DNA from: Amarobacillus sp046328225
Lineage (GTDB): Bacteria > Chloroflexota > Dehalococcoidia > Tepidiformales > Tepidiformaceae
Assembly: GCA_046328225.1 (NCBI GenBank)
Contig: JAXLWZ010000015.1
Span: 1-64,000, forward strand
Direction: 5' to 3'
Length of the DNA stretch: 64,000 bases
The notes beneath the pieces are model-generated. The model saw only the letters and a list, made by a program, of their open reading frames with translations, had not been told where the DNA came from and did not search any database. A program made the position numbers and the translations under genes. Below, piece by piece: positions 1 to 7,761 of the stretch. Every line of letters starts with the position of its first letter. Position 1 is the first letter of the stretch.

Positions 1-1148
1 AGCTCGCGACGCTCCCCATCCCCGACCTCTCCGTCCCGGCATCCATACCCGCCGTCCCGTCGGTCTTCGCATCGACCGTCGATTCAGCCTCGTTCTTCGC
101 GGCCATCCGTGACCACGAGATCCTTGTCCATCACCCGTACGAATCGTTCGACAAGACCGTCGCCGCCTTCATCGATGAAGCCGCGTCCGACCCGGCGGTG
201 CTTGCGATCAAGCAGACGATGTATCGCACGTCGCCCGATTCCCCGATCCTCGAGTCGCTTATCGATGCCTCGGGCCGCGGCAAGCAGGTCGCCGTGCTCG
301 TCGAGCTGACCGCACGCTTCGATGAAGCGAACAACATTGAATGGGCACGCAAGCTCGAGGATGCCGGCGTGCACGTCGCCTACGGCAACCCCGACCAGAA
401 GATCCACAGCAAGATCTGCCTGGTCGTGCGCGAGGAATCCGCCGGGGTCACCCTCTACGCCCACGTCGGCACCGGGAACTACAACTCCCGCACCGCGCGC
501 CTCTATACGGACCTGGGCCTCTTCACCGCGGACCCGGGCATCTGCAGCGACCTGCTCCGCGTCTTCAATCACCTCACCGGGTTCTCCGGGCGCCTTGAGG
601 CCCACGACCTGCTGGTCGCCCCGACCACGCTCCGGCCGCGCCTCGAACAGCTCATCCGCCGCGAAATGGCGAACGCCCGCGCGGGCCGCCCGGCCGGCAT
701 CACCTTCAAAATCAACGCACTCGAAGACCGCGAATTCACCCGCCTGCTCTACGAAGCCTCGATGGCCGGTGTGAAGGTCCAGCTCGTGGTGCGCGGCATT
801 TGCCGCCTGCGCCCCGGTCTCCCCGGCCTCAGCGAAAATGTCCGCGTCGTCAGCGTCATCGGCCGCTTCCTCGAACACTCGCGCATCTACTGCTTCGCCA
901 ACGGCGGCGACCCCGAGTACTACATCAGCAGCGCCGACATCATGAAGCGCAATCTCGACGAACGGATCGAAGTCGCCGCGCCCATCCGCCGGCCCGAGCA
1001 CAAAGCACTCCTCGCCGACCTCCTCGACGTCCTCATCAACGATCGCCGCCAGGGCTGGGAGCTGGTCGATAGCACCTGGACGCGCGACGAAACCGACGCC
1101 GGCCTCGGGACGCACCTCACCCTGCTCGGGCGGGCGCCCTTCAGCTAG
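1..1148 (+). CDS. ppk1: Polyphosphate kinase 1, C-terminal part (truncated by window edge)
   Basis: Reversibly transfers the terminal phosphate of ATP to polyphosphate. The reading frame is open from base 3 without a start, so the N-terminal part lies upstream. What remains is the phospholipase-D-like catalytic half. The phrase AIKQTMYRTSPDSPI is followed by the block QKIHSK, whose His codon is at 405-407, then GTGNYNSRTARLYTDLG. A second HSRIYCF block has its His codon at 876-878. In the PPK1 family these two histidines are the autophosphorylated and catalytic residues, and both are present. Stop TAG is at 1146-1148, followed by a hairpin. Family assignment is firm; the full length is not visible. 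Confidence 0.95.
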   Translation, partial: LATLPIPDLSVPASIPAVPSVFASTVDSASFFAAIRDHEILVHHPYESFDKTVAAFIDEAASDPAVLAIKQTMYRTSPDSPILESLIDASGRGKQVAVLVELTARFDEANNIEWARKLEDAGVHVAYGNPDQKIHSKICLVVREESAGVTLYAHVGTGNYNSRTARLYTDLGLFTADPGICSDLLRVFNHLTGFSGRLEAHDLLVAPTTLRPRLEQLIRREMANARAGRPAGITFKINALEDREFTRLLYEASMAGVKVQLVVRGICRLRPGLPGLSENVRVVSVIGRFLEHSRIYCFANGGDPEYYISSADIMKRNLDERIEVAAPIRRPEHKALLADLLDVLINDRRQGWELVDSTWTRDETDAGLGTHLTLLGRAPFS

Positions 1149-1179
1149 GAGCCGCGCCGCCCCGTGGCGACCTCACACA

Positions 1180-1202
1180 GCGCCCGCGCGATTCGCGGGC
1201 GC
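1180..1202 (+). terminator. Hairpin downstream of ppk1
   Basis: A 9-bp perfect stem (GCGCCCGCG / CGCGGGCGC) with a 5-nt loop, 32 nt after the ppk1 stop and before argD. There is no U-tract, so it may be a weak terminator or only a GC-rich inverted repeat. Confidence 0.45.
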
Positions 1203-1252
1203 CCGTCCGTGTGCCCTACTATGGCTCCTTCAATCCACCACGGAGCTCTGCC

Positions 1253-2452
1253 ATGACCGACTGGATCGCCGACGAGAAGAAGTACGTGTTCCAGAACTAC
1301 GGCCGTCAGCCGGTCGTCCTCGATCACGGGCAGGGCACGCGCGTCTGGGATAGCGATGGCAAGGAGTACCTCGACTTCGTCGGCGGCCTCGCCGTGAACG
1401 TCCTCGGCCACGCGCATCCCGTGGTCGCCCAGGCCCTCGCCGCCCAGGCGCAGCAGCTCATCCACACCTCGAACCTGTATTACACGAAGCCGATGATCGC
1501 CCTCGCGAAGCTGCTCGTGGAGAACTCCTGCCTCGACCGCGTGTTCTTCTGCAACTCCGGCGCCGAGGCCATCGAAGCCGCGATCAAGCTCGCCCGCCGC
1601 TTCGGGCATGACACGAAGAACGGCGCCTTCGAAATCATCGCCACCCTCGATGGCTTCCACGGCCGCACCATGGGCGCCGTCGCCGCGACCGGGACCGCGC
1701 GCTATCGCGAACCGTTCCAGCCGCTCGCGCCCGGCTTCAGCCACGTCCCCTGGAACGACCTTGACGCGATCAAGGCCGCGACTACGAGCAAGACCGTCGC
1801 CGTGCTCCTCGAGCCCATCCAGGGCGAAGGCGGCGTGAACATGCCCGCGCCGGGCTACCTCAAGGGCATCCGCGAATGGTGCGACGAGCAGGGCCTGCTC
1901 CTCATCCTCGATGAGATCCAGACCGGCATCGGCCGCACCGGCACCCTCTTCGCCTACGAGCAGGAAGGCGTCGAACCCGACATCATGTGCCTCGCCAAGG
2001 GCCTCGCGGGCGGCGTGCCCATCGGCGCTATGCTTGCCCGCGACGACATCGCCAAGCACCTCGTCCCCGGCGACCACGGCACCACCTTCGGCGCGAACCC
2101 GCTCTCGACCGCCACCGGCGTCGCCACCCTGACATACGTCCTCGAAAACAAGCTCCCCGAGCAGGCCGCCCGCGCTTCGGAGCGGCTTGTCGCCCGCCTG
2201 CGCTCGATGGAGGACCGCCTCCCCGTCGTCACCGAGGTGCGCGGGCGCGGCCTGCTCATCGCCGTCGGCCTCGCCCAGGATGTCGCCGCCGACGTCGTCG
2301 CCGCGGCGCGTGAACGCGGCCTCCTCGCGAACAACGTGCGCCCGAACGCTATCCGCTTCATGCCGCCGCTCATCGTCAGCGACGACGAAATCGATCGCGC
2401 CTGCGACATCCTCGAAGCCGCGATCGTCGCCGTCACCAGCCCGGCGAAGTAG
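1253..2452 (+). CDS. argD: Acetylornithine/class III aminotransferase
   Basis: PLP-dependent aminotransferase of subgroup III, 399 residues, most like acetylornithine aminotransferase of arginine synthesis. Landmarks run in family order: FCNSGAEAIEAAIKLARR for cofactor phosphate binding, FHGRT, LLEPIQGEGGVN, LILDEIQTGIGRTG, then AKGLAGGVPIGAM with the Schiff-base lysine near residue 249, and HGTTFGANPLS. The ATG at 1253 is chosen because GGAG lies at 1242-1245; an in-frame GTG at 1211 has no such site. No other arg gene is in the window, so a role on another omega-amino substrate (GABA, succinylornithine) cannot be excluded. Confidence 0.85.
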   Translation: MTDWIADEKKYVFQNYGRQPVVLDHGQGTRVWDSDGKEYLDFVGGLAVNVLGHAHPVVAQALAAQAQQLIHTSNLYYTKPMIALAKLLVENSCLDRVFFCNSGAEAIEAAIKLARRFGHDTKNGAFEIIATLDGFHGRTMGAVAATGTARYREPFQPLAPGFSHVPWNDLDAIKAATTSKTVAVLLEPIQGEGGVNMPAPGYLKGIREWCDEQGLLLILDEIQTGIGRTGTLFAYEQEGVEPDIMCLAKGLAGGVPIGAMLARDDIAKHLVPGDHGTTFGANPLSTATGVATLTYVLENKLPEQAARASERLVARLRSMEDRLPVVTEVRGRGLLIAVGLAQDVAADVVAAARERGLLANNVRPNAIRFMPPLIVSDDEIDRACDILEAAIVAVTSPAK

Positions 2453-2474
2453 CCTTCACACCCGCACCAACAGG

Positions 2475-2506
2475 ACGAAGGGGCTCCCATGAGGGAGCCC
2501 CTTCGT
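2475..2506. terminator. Bidirectional intrinsic terminator between argD and the chemoreceptor gene
   Basis: A perfect 14-bp stem, ACGAAGGGGCTCCC against its complement, closes a 4-nt ATGA loop. It lies between two convergent genes, argD ending at 2452 and the chemoreceptor ending at 2529, and can serve both strands. Confidence 0.85.
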
Positions 2507-2528
2507 CGTGTGGCCGGACGCGCCCGGT

Positions 2529-4634
2529 TCAGGCGCTCCGCCGCACGTCGTTCGGGCGAGACACCGGCAGCGGTCGCACCGGGCTCACCGGCGCTCCGCT
2601 CTGCCACTCATCGCGCCGCTCCAACCCCGAACGGCTCTCCAGCGTGAACCGCGCGGCCGCGCCCGTGAGGCTATCGGCCAGGTTCCGCATGTGCGCCGCC
2701 GTGGCCGCGAGCTCCTGCGCCTGCGCGCTCAACTCCTCCGTCGAGGCCGACACCTCCTCCGCCGAAGCCGAGGTCTGCTCGCTCGTCGCCGAGACCTGGG
2801 CGATGGCCTCCGCCACGCGCGTCGTGCCCGTCGCCATGTCGCCGGCGCCCTGTGCGGACTGCACCGCCTGCCCGGCGATCTCATCGACCGCGCGCACGAT
2901 GCGCTGCGTCCCGCTGCCAAGCTCGCCGATCTCCCCGGCGATCGTCTTCATGCGGGTCACCGATTCCTCGACCGCCGCGATGATGCCGTCGAGCGCGGTG
3001 CCTGCCTCGGCCGTCACGCCCCGGCCTTCCTCGACGTCGCGCACGCCGGCCTCCATCGCCTGGACGGCTTCGCGAGTACCCGCCTGCACCTTCGCGATGA
3101 GGGCGGCGATCTCCTTGGTGCTCTCGCTCGACCGCTCGGCGAGGCTGCGCACGTTCTCGGCCACGACGGCGAAGCCCCGGCCCTGCTCACCGGCGCGCGC
3201 CGCCTCGATCGCGGCGTTGAGCGCCAGCAGGTTCGTCTGCGCGGCGATGTCGTCGATCGTCTTCACGATGTCGCCGATCTGCTGGCCGTATTCGCCGAGC
3301 CGGTTCACGGTCTCCTGCGACCGTCCCACCGCCACGGCGATGGCCGCCATCGAATCCACGGCCTGGCGCACCGCGCGCTGCCCCTGGAGCGCGGCCTGGC
3401 GGCTCTCGTCGGCGGCGGTGGCCACGCCCTCGGCGGCGTGCGTCACCACCTCGAGCTGCTGCCCGATGTGGCGCGCCTCATCGCGCGAGGCCGTGGCGTT
3501 CGATGCGCTGTTGTCGGCCGCTGCCGCGAGCTCCTCTGAGCCCGCCGCCACGCGCTCGACTTCCCGCGCCGAGTCCTGGCTCAGGCCCGAAAGGTTCATC
3601 GCGCTGCGCGTCACGTCCGTGATCGCGGCCGCGATCTGGCCGGTCGCCGCCGCCATCTGGTCCGAGGCCTCGCCGATGCGGCCCGACGCGTTCGCCACTT
3701 CGCCGGCGTTGTCCTTCATGTCGTACACCAGCCCGGTGAGGCCGAGCCGCATCGCGTTGTAGCTGCCGATGGTGGCTACCAGCCGGTCGAGCATTCGGTT
3801 GACGCCCGCGGCCATCACGCCGAGCTCGTCGTTGCCCGGGTTCTCGATCTTGGGCGTCACCGGCGTCGCGCTCACCGTCAGGTCGCCGCGTTCCACTGCG
3901 CCGATGCCCTTCTCGAGCGACACCAGGCAGTTTGTCTCAATCGACTGCAGCCGCCCGCGCACCACGGCCACGCGCTTCCCGATGGAAACCGTGAGGAACA
4001 CCGCGACCGCCGTCCCGATGGCAATCGCCAGCGCCGACCCCGCCACCACGACACGGGTCAACATCGCGCCGCTGTCGCTCATCTGCTGGTCGCGCTCGGT
4101 GAGCAGTTCGCGCTCACGCGCCTCGGCCTCCCGCAGGAGCGACTTGATCGCGTCCGCCTCGGTCTTGCCGCGGCCGGAATCCAGGGCCGCGTCGAGCTCG
4201 CTCTGCGGCTTCTTCCCCGCATCGACATCGCGCTTGAGCTGGATGTACGGGTCGAGCACGTCCGCGCGCCACGCCTTCACCTTCGTGTCGATGTCGGCGT
4301 ACCGCTTGGTTTGCGCCGCGTCCGTCGCGCCGACCTTCGTCACGGCGGCCATCGCGGCCTGGTAGTCCGCCCACCCCGCCGAATACGGCTCGAGGTACGA
4401 ATCCTTCCCCTGGATCAGGAAGCCCCGCTCGGCCGACTGCATCGAAAGAACGGCCCCGTAGATCTGCTCCGCGAGCACGATCGCCTCGTAGCTGTCCTCG
4501 GACTGCTTCTGCGTGTGCTCGGTCGCGTTCGTGGAGCGAAGGGTGATGAGCCCCTGCCCGGCGATGACGAGCAGCACCGCCCCAAATCCGCCCATGAGCT
4601 TCCAGCGAAGACTGAGGTTGTCCAACCAGTGCAT
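2529..4634 (-). CDS. Methyl-accepting chemotaxis protein with CHASE3-like sensor
   Basis: A chemoreceptor of about 701 residues. The first transmembrane helix is near residues 12-31 (LMGGFGAVLLVIAGQGLITL). An external helical region follows with SMQSAERGFLIQGKDSYLEPY, typical of CHASE3 sensors. The second membrane helix is around residues 195-218 (VVAGSALAIAIGTAVAVFL). The cytoplasmic part ends in the receptor hairpin tip, whose signature DIAAQTNLLALNAAIEAARA and GRGFAVVAENVRSLAERS are present. The ATG at 4634 is preferred because GGGAGGAACC precedes it; an upstream in-frame start would add an Arg/Gly-rich leader. No other chemotaxis gene is nearby, so its signal is unknown. Confidence 0.93.
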   Translation of the reverse strand: MHWLDNLSLRWKLMGGFGAVLLVIAGQGLITLRSTNATEHTQKQSEDSYEAIVLAEQIYGAVLSMQSAERGFLIQGKDSYLEPYSAGWADYQAAMAAVTKVGATDAAQTKRYADIDTKVKAWRADVLDPYIQLKRDVDAGKKPQSELDAALDSGRGKTEADAIKSLLREAEARERELLTERDQQMSDSGAMLTRVVVAGSALAIAIGTAVAVFLTVSIGKRVAVVRGRLQSIETNCLVSLEKGIGAVERGDLTVSATPVTPKIENPGNDELGVMAAGVNRMLDRLVATIGSYNAMRLGLTGLVYDMKDNAGEVANASGRIGEASDQMAAATGQIAAAITDVTRSAMNLSGLSQDSAREVERVAAGSEELAAAADNSASNATASRDEARHIGQQLEVVTHAAEGVATAADESRQAALQGQRAVRQAVDSMAAIAVAVGRSQETVNRLGEYGQQIGDIVKTIDDIAAQTNLLALNAAIEAARAGEQGRGFAVVAENVRSLAERSSESTKEIAALIAKVQAGTREAVQAMEAGVRDVEEGRGVTAEAGTALDGIIAAVEESVTRMKTIAGEIGELGSGTQRIVRAVDEIAGQAVQSAQGAGDMATGTTRVAEAIAQVSATSEQTSASAEEVSASTEELSAQAQELAATAAHMRNLADSLTGAAARFTLESRSGLERRDEWQSGAPVSPVRPLPVSRPNDVRRSA

Positions 4635-4767
4635 GGTTCCTCCCGATCCAGCGGCTCGCGGCCGCACATGGTGGGAGTTTCAGCGCACCACCGGCGCTTC
4701 AAGACGCGAGATTTTCCGCACCTCTGCCTGCGGTAAACCCCAACTTCCGCCCGTTCGGGACAAAGAT

Positions 4768-4781
4768 GGGACTAAAGGCCC
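4768..4781. promoter_or_regulatory. DosR-like palindrome upstream of the chemoreceptor and SdpI-like genes
   Basis: GGGACTAAAGGCCC matches the 14-nt core of the mycobacterial DosR box (GGGACTWWAGTCCC, recalled from the literature) at 13 of 14 positions. It lies in the 276-bp divergent intergenic region, with two further GGGTCCC blocks just to its right. A NarL/LuxR-type regulator, the family DosR belongs to, is encoded at 10472. The link is inference. Confidence 0.3.
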
Positions 4782-4910
4782 GGGTCCCGCGGGTCCCGAT
4801 GGTCCCCCTGCTGGCCGCCACAGCGCTTGCGCTTGGAACGCCCAGCGGCGATCGTCGAAACCCGGGTGCGGGGACGCGTATTACCTGCCGCCGCCGCCCG
4901 GAGGGCTCAC

Positions 4911-5264
4911 ATGGCCGTCGTCTTCCTCATCATCGCCGCCGGCAGCGCCCTGGTGCTCGCCATAGGCATTTTCGGGCTCATCGGCAAGCTTCCCCGCAAC
5001 GGCTGGGCCGGCATCCGCACGCCCTACACCATGCGCAGCGACGAGAACTGGCAGCGGACGCACCGCTTCGGGTCGCCCCTGCTCATCTTCGGCTCCGTCG
5101 CCACCCTGTCGGCATCGCTCGCCTTCCTGCCCTTCGCGCTCGCGGGCAAGGTGGGCGATGGGCTCGCCGGCGCCGTCAGCATCGGGTGCGCGGTGGTCCT
5201 GGGCACCTCCGCCATCGCCTCCTGGCTCTACGGCGTGAACAGGGCGAAGTCCTCGGCCCCCTGA
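4911..5264 (+). CDS. SdpI/YhfL-family membrane protein
   Basis: Predicted 117-residue membrane protein with about three hydrophobic helices: residues 1-22, then after the family phrase LPRNGWAGIRTPYTMRSDENW two more from about residue 55 onward. The phrase 'NGW.GIRTPYT...ENW..TH' is the hallmark of the SdpI family, whose founding member is the Bacillus immunity protein to the toxin SdpC. Most bacterial relatives have no known toxin partner, and none is visible here. The ATG at 4911 is preceded by GGAGGG at 4900-4905. A longer in-frame start at 4827 would add a non-hydrophobic leader and is less likely. Confidence 0.8.
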   Translation: MAVVFLIIAAGSALVLAIGIFGLIGKLPRNGWAGIRTPYTMRSDENWQRTHRFGSPLLIFGSVATLSASLAFLPFALAGKVGDGLAGAVSIGCAVVLGTSAIASWLYGVNRAKSSAP

Positions 5265-5292
5265 GGCCACCGCCGGACTTCGCCCGCGCCCG

Positions 5293-6690
5293 CTACCGCC
5301 GGGGCAGCTCCGCCTGCACCCACTCCGGCGCGTGGCTTCCAAGCGGCGCCGTCGGCAGCGTCCACGCCGGCTTCGTCTCGTGCATCCACAGCGGCGGCCG
5401 CAGGTGCGTCATGTACCCGTAGCCCGTCTCGTGCGACTCCAGGAACGGCGACACATCGCCGAGCCCCGTGGCCGCGTCCCGGTCGAGGTCGGTCCCGAGG
5501 CGGTAGTACCACATGCTCGTCTGCGAAAGCGAAACCCGCACGCTCCACGACCCCCCTTCGGTCGCACGGCGCCGCAGCGCGATCATCGTCCCCAGGGCGG
5601 CGAAGTAGCCCGTGGCGTAGTCGTTCATCGCCGCCGGCGCGAGCACCGGGCGCTGGTCGCCGCCCTGCGTGACCGCCACCCCCGTGGTCGATTGCGCGAG
5701 CTGCTCCCAGCCGGGCCGCTCCTGCCACGGCCCTTCGAGCCCGAAAGCGTTCTCCGAGACATAGATGATGCCCGGCCGCAGTTCGGCGAGCTGCCGCACC
5801 CCGAACCCTCGCCGCTCCAGCGACCGGTGCTGGAACCCCTGCGAGAACACGTCCGCGCCGCGCACCAGCTCCCGCAGCGTCTCCGCCTGGGCCGGGTCGT
5901 TCAGGTCCAGGTACGCCTGGCGCTTGCCGTGGCCCGTGTCCATCTCGAAGTTCGGGATCGTCGGCAGGTTGGGCGAAGCGATGTGGAGCACGTCGGCCCC
6001 GTGCTCGGCGAGCGTGCGCGCGCAGGTCGGCCCCGCGAGCACCCGCGTAAGGTCCAACACCCGGACGTTGCTCAGGGGCCGCTCAGCTGCCTCCAGCGGC
6101 ACCACCGGGCCATCGCCGATGCGTTCGACCTCCACCACGGGCTTCGTCGCGAGGAGCGCGCCCTGGGGGTGCGCCGCCCACTCCTCGGCCGTGCGGCACA
6201 CCGCGCAGCAGAGCCCCTTCGCCGCCAGCGCGTCCTCGAGCTCGAACGCGCCGCGCTTCAGGCAGGCCGCGGCCACATCCTCGGCCGTCGCATCGAGGCC
6301 CAGCCCCAGCTCCGCGAGGATCCCCTCGGTGTGCGTGAAGCTGCCGTGGAGATGGATGAACCGGCCGTCGCCGCACTCCCAGATGGCCGTGACGCCCGCG
6401 CCGCGCCGCGCGATCGGTTCGCCCGAGGCGTCCACCTTCAGGTGCTCGTAGCTCCGCAGCGACGCCGCCGCGTGCCGGACATCGACCCGCAGCGCCTGCG
6501 CGTCGCCGCCCCGCAGCTGCCAGATGCGGCTCGCCTCCTGCCCCACGAGCGCCAGCGCCGTGGCCGCACCCTCCCCGAGATGGAACGGCGACGGCAGCAC
6601 CGGGTCATCGCCGATGACTTCGATTTGCGTGTCGTTTCCGAGCTCCAGCCCGGCCAGCCGCGCGTACCGCGCGATGCGTTCTCGCTCCAT
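5293..6690 (-). CDS. CaiB/BaiF family (class III) CoA-transferase with permuted or duplicated halves
   Basis: 465-residue acyl-CoA transferase-like protein. The usual N-terminal motif of this family, here VLDLTRVLAGPTCARTLAEHGADVLHI, does not occur at the start but near residue 210. The catalytic Asp matches MNDYATGYFAALG near residue 357. The first 200 residues instead resemble the second half of the fold: a VRV-type strand, then GDGRFIHLHG and ELEDALAAKGLCCAVCRTAEEW. Known family members move CoA between carboxylic acids via an aspartyl-CoA intermediate. The second ATG (6690) is preferred over 6699 because GAGGG lies 9 nt upstream of it. A crotonase on the same strand (6766-7575) probably precedes it in one operon. 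Substrate unknown. Confidence 0.82.
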   Translation of the reverse strand: MERERIARYARLAGLELGNDTQIEVIGDDPVLPSPFHLGEGAATALALVGQEASRIWQLRGGDAQALRVDVRHAAASLRSYEHLKVDASGEPIARRGAGVTAIWECGDGRFIHLHGSFTHTEGILAELGLGLDATAEDVAAACLKRGAFELEDALAAKGLCCAVCRTAEEWAAHPQGALLATKPVVEVERIGDGPVVPLEAAERPLSNVRVLDLTRVLAGPTCARTLAEHGADVLHIASPNLPTIPNFEMDTGHGKRQAYLDLNDPAQAETLRELVRGADVFSQGFQHRSLERRGFGVRQLAELRPGIIYVSENAFGLEGPWQERPGWEQLAQSTTGVAVTQGGDQRPVLAPAAMNDYATGYFAALGTMIALRRRATEGGSWSVRVSLSQTSMWYYRLGTDLDRDAATGLGDVSPFLESHETGYGYMTHLRPPLWMHETKPAWTLPTAPLGSHAPEWVQAELPRR

Positions 6691-6765
6691 GGCGTCCATC
6701 CCTCACCTGGTGTGTGTGCGCCGCATCCTACGGATTTCGCGGCGGCCGATCTCGCGCTCCGGCGC

Positions 6766-7575
6766 CTACCCCTGGGGCGTGAGCCCGAAGCGTTGGCCCT
6801 TCCGGCCGCGCACGGCGAGGTCCACCGTCGCGAGCCGCCGTGCGCCTTCGACGCGCCCCTGCCCCCCGAAGCTCGACATCGTCAGGTAGTCCCCGAGCGA
6901 GTCCTCGAGCGCGCTCGAATAGCCCTGCACGTCCTGGGCCTTGTTCATCTGCAGCTTCGCCATGCGCACGTTCATCGGGTTGTTCTCGGCCACCCGCATG
7001 GCGTAGGCATACGTCTCGCGCTCGAGGTCGGCCGGGTCGAGCACGCGGTTCACGAAGCCGTACTGCGCGGCCTCATCGGCGCTGATGAACCGGCTCTCGA
7101 AGCAGAGCTCCTTCGCCCGCTTCACGCCGATGTCCCAGGGGATGGACATGTACTCCACGAAGCCCGCGAGGAAGAGCGCGTCCTTCGCCGCGAAGACGAT
7201 GTCCAAACACCCCGCGAGCATCCAACCCGCGTAGATGCAGTACCCCTCGACCATCGCGATCGTCGGCTTCGGCAGGTTCCGCCACCGCAGTAGCACGTCC
7301 AGGTTGTACTTCTTGAACTGGTTGTACCGGTCGAGCCCCTCGTTCGCGCGCTGGCCGGCTGCCTGCGGCGTCCCCAAGTCGTGACCCGCCGAAAACGTCC
7401 CCCCGCTCCCCCGCACGACGATCACGCGGACCTCGTCGTCCTTCTCCGCGAGCGTGAACGCATCGTCCACGTCCTGCAGCAGCGCGTAGCTCTGGGCGTT
7501 CTTGTATTCGGGGCGGTTCAGCTGGATGGTCGCGATCGGACCTTCGACGGAATAGAGGACGTTCTCGAACTGCAC
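6766..7575 (-). CDS. Atypical crotonase (enoyl-CoA hydratase/isomerase superfamily)
   Basis: 269-residue crotonase-fold protein. It has LNRPEYKNAQ near the N-terminus, the oxyanion-hole strand GTFSAGHDLGTP and the second half-site GYCIYAGWMLAG. By hand alignment with rat enoyl-CoA hydratase, the two catalytic glutamates (E144 and E164) are replaced by Met and Phe, so classical hydration of enoyl-CoA is doubtful. It strongly resembles the protein at 27609-28427, which shares SAGHDLGTP, GYCIY, PWD.G and FESRFI. The GTG at 7575 is chosen because GGGAG lies 8 nt upstream. It is followed on the same strand by a CoA-transferase, suggesting a joint role on one acyl-CoA. Confidence 0.85.
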   Translation of the reverse strand: MQFENVLYSVEGPIATIQLNRPEYKNAQSYALLQDVDDAFTLAEKDDEVRVIVVRGSGGTFSAGHDLGTPQAAGQRANEGLDRYNQFKKYNLDVLLRWRNLPKPTIAMVEGYCIYAGWMLAGCLDIVFAAKDALFLAGFVEYMSIPWDIGVKRAKELCFESRFISADEAAQYGFVNRVLDPADLERETYAYAMRVAENNPMNVRMAKLQMNKAQDVQGYSSALEDSLGDYLTMSSFGGQGRVEGARRLATVDLAVRGRKGQRFGLTPQG

Positions 7576-7761
7576 GGTGAGTGCTCCCGTTGTGGAATGG
7601 CGCGCGTAGTCTAGCGCCTTCGCCCTCCGCCCACGCGCATGGTGCAACACGGCCTTCCCGATCCTGCGGCAGTTACAAAAGCGCTAACTCTCCTTTTCGC
7701 GGGCCGAATCGAGGGTGTTCCCGAATGCACCCTTTTCACCCATACCGGAAGCTGATCGGGC

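Noticed and set aside
84..1115. Long minus-strand ORF opposite ppk1
   Set aside because: High-GC shadow frame: its sequence is a low-complexity mix of Ala, Gly, Asp, Glu and Val, with no family motif, while the plus strand encodes an unmistakable polyphosphate kinase.
4911..5264. SdpABC-type toxin/immunity locus
   Set aside because: Only an SdpI-like protein is present; no SdpA, SdpB or SdpC-like gene is adjacent.
5332..7293. 653-residue plus-strand ORF
   Set aside because: Arg/His/Pro-rich antisense of the CoA-transferase and crotonase genes.
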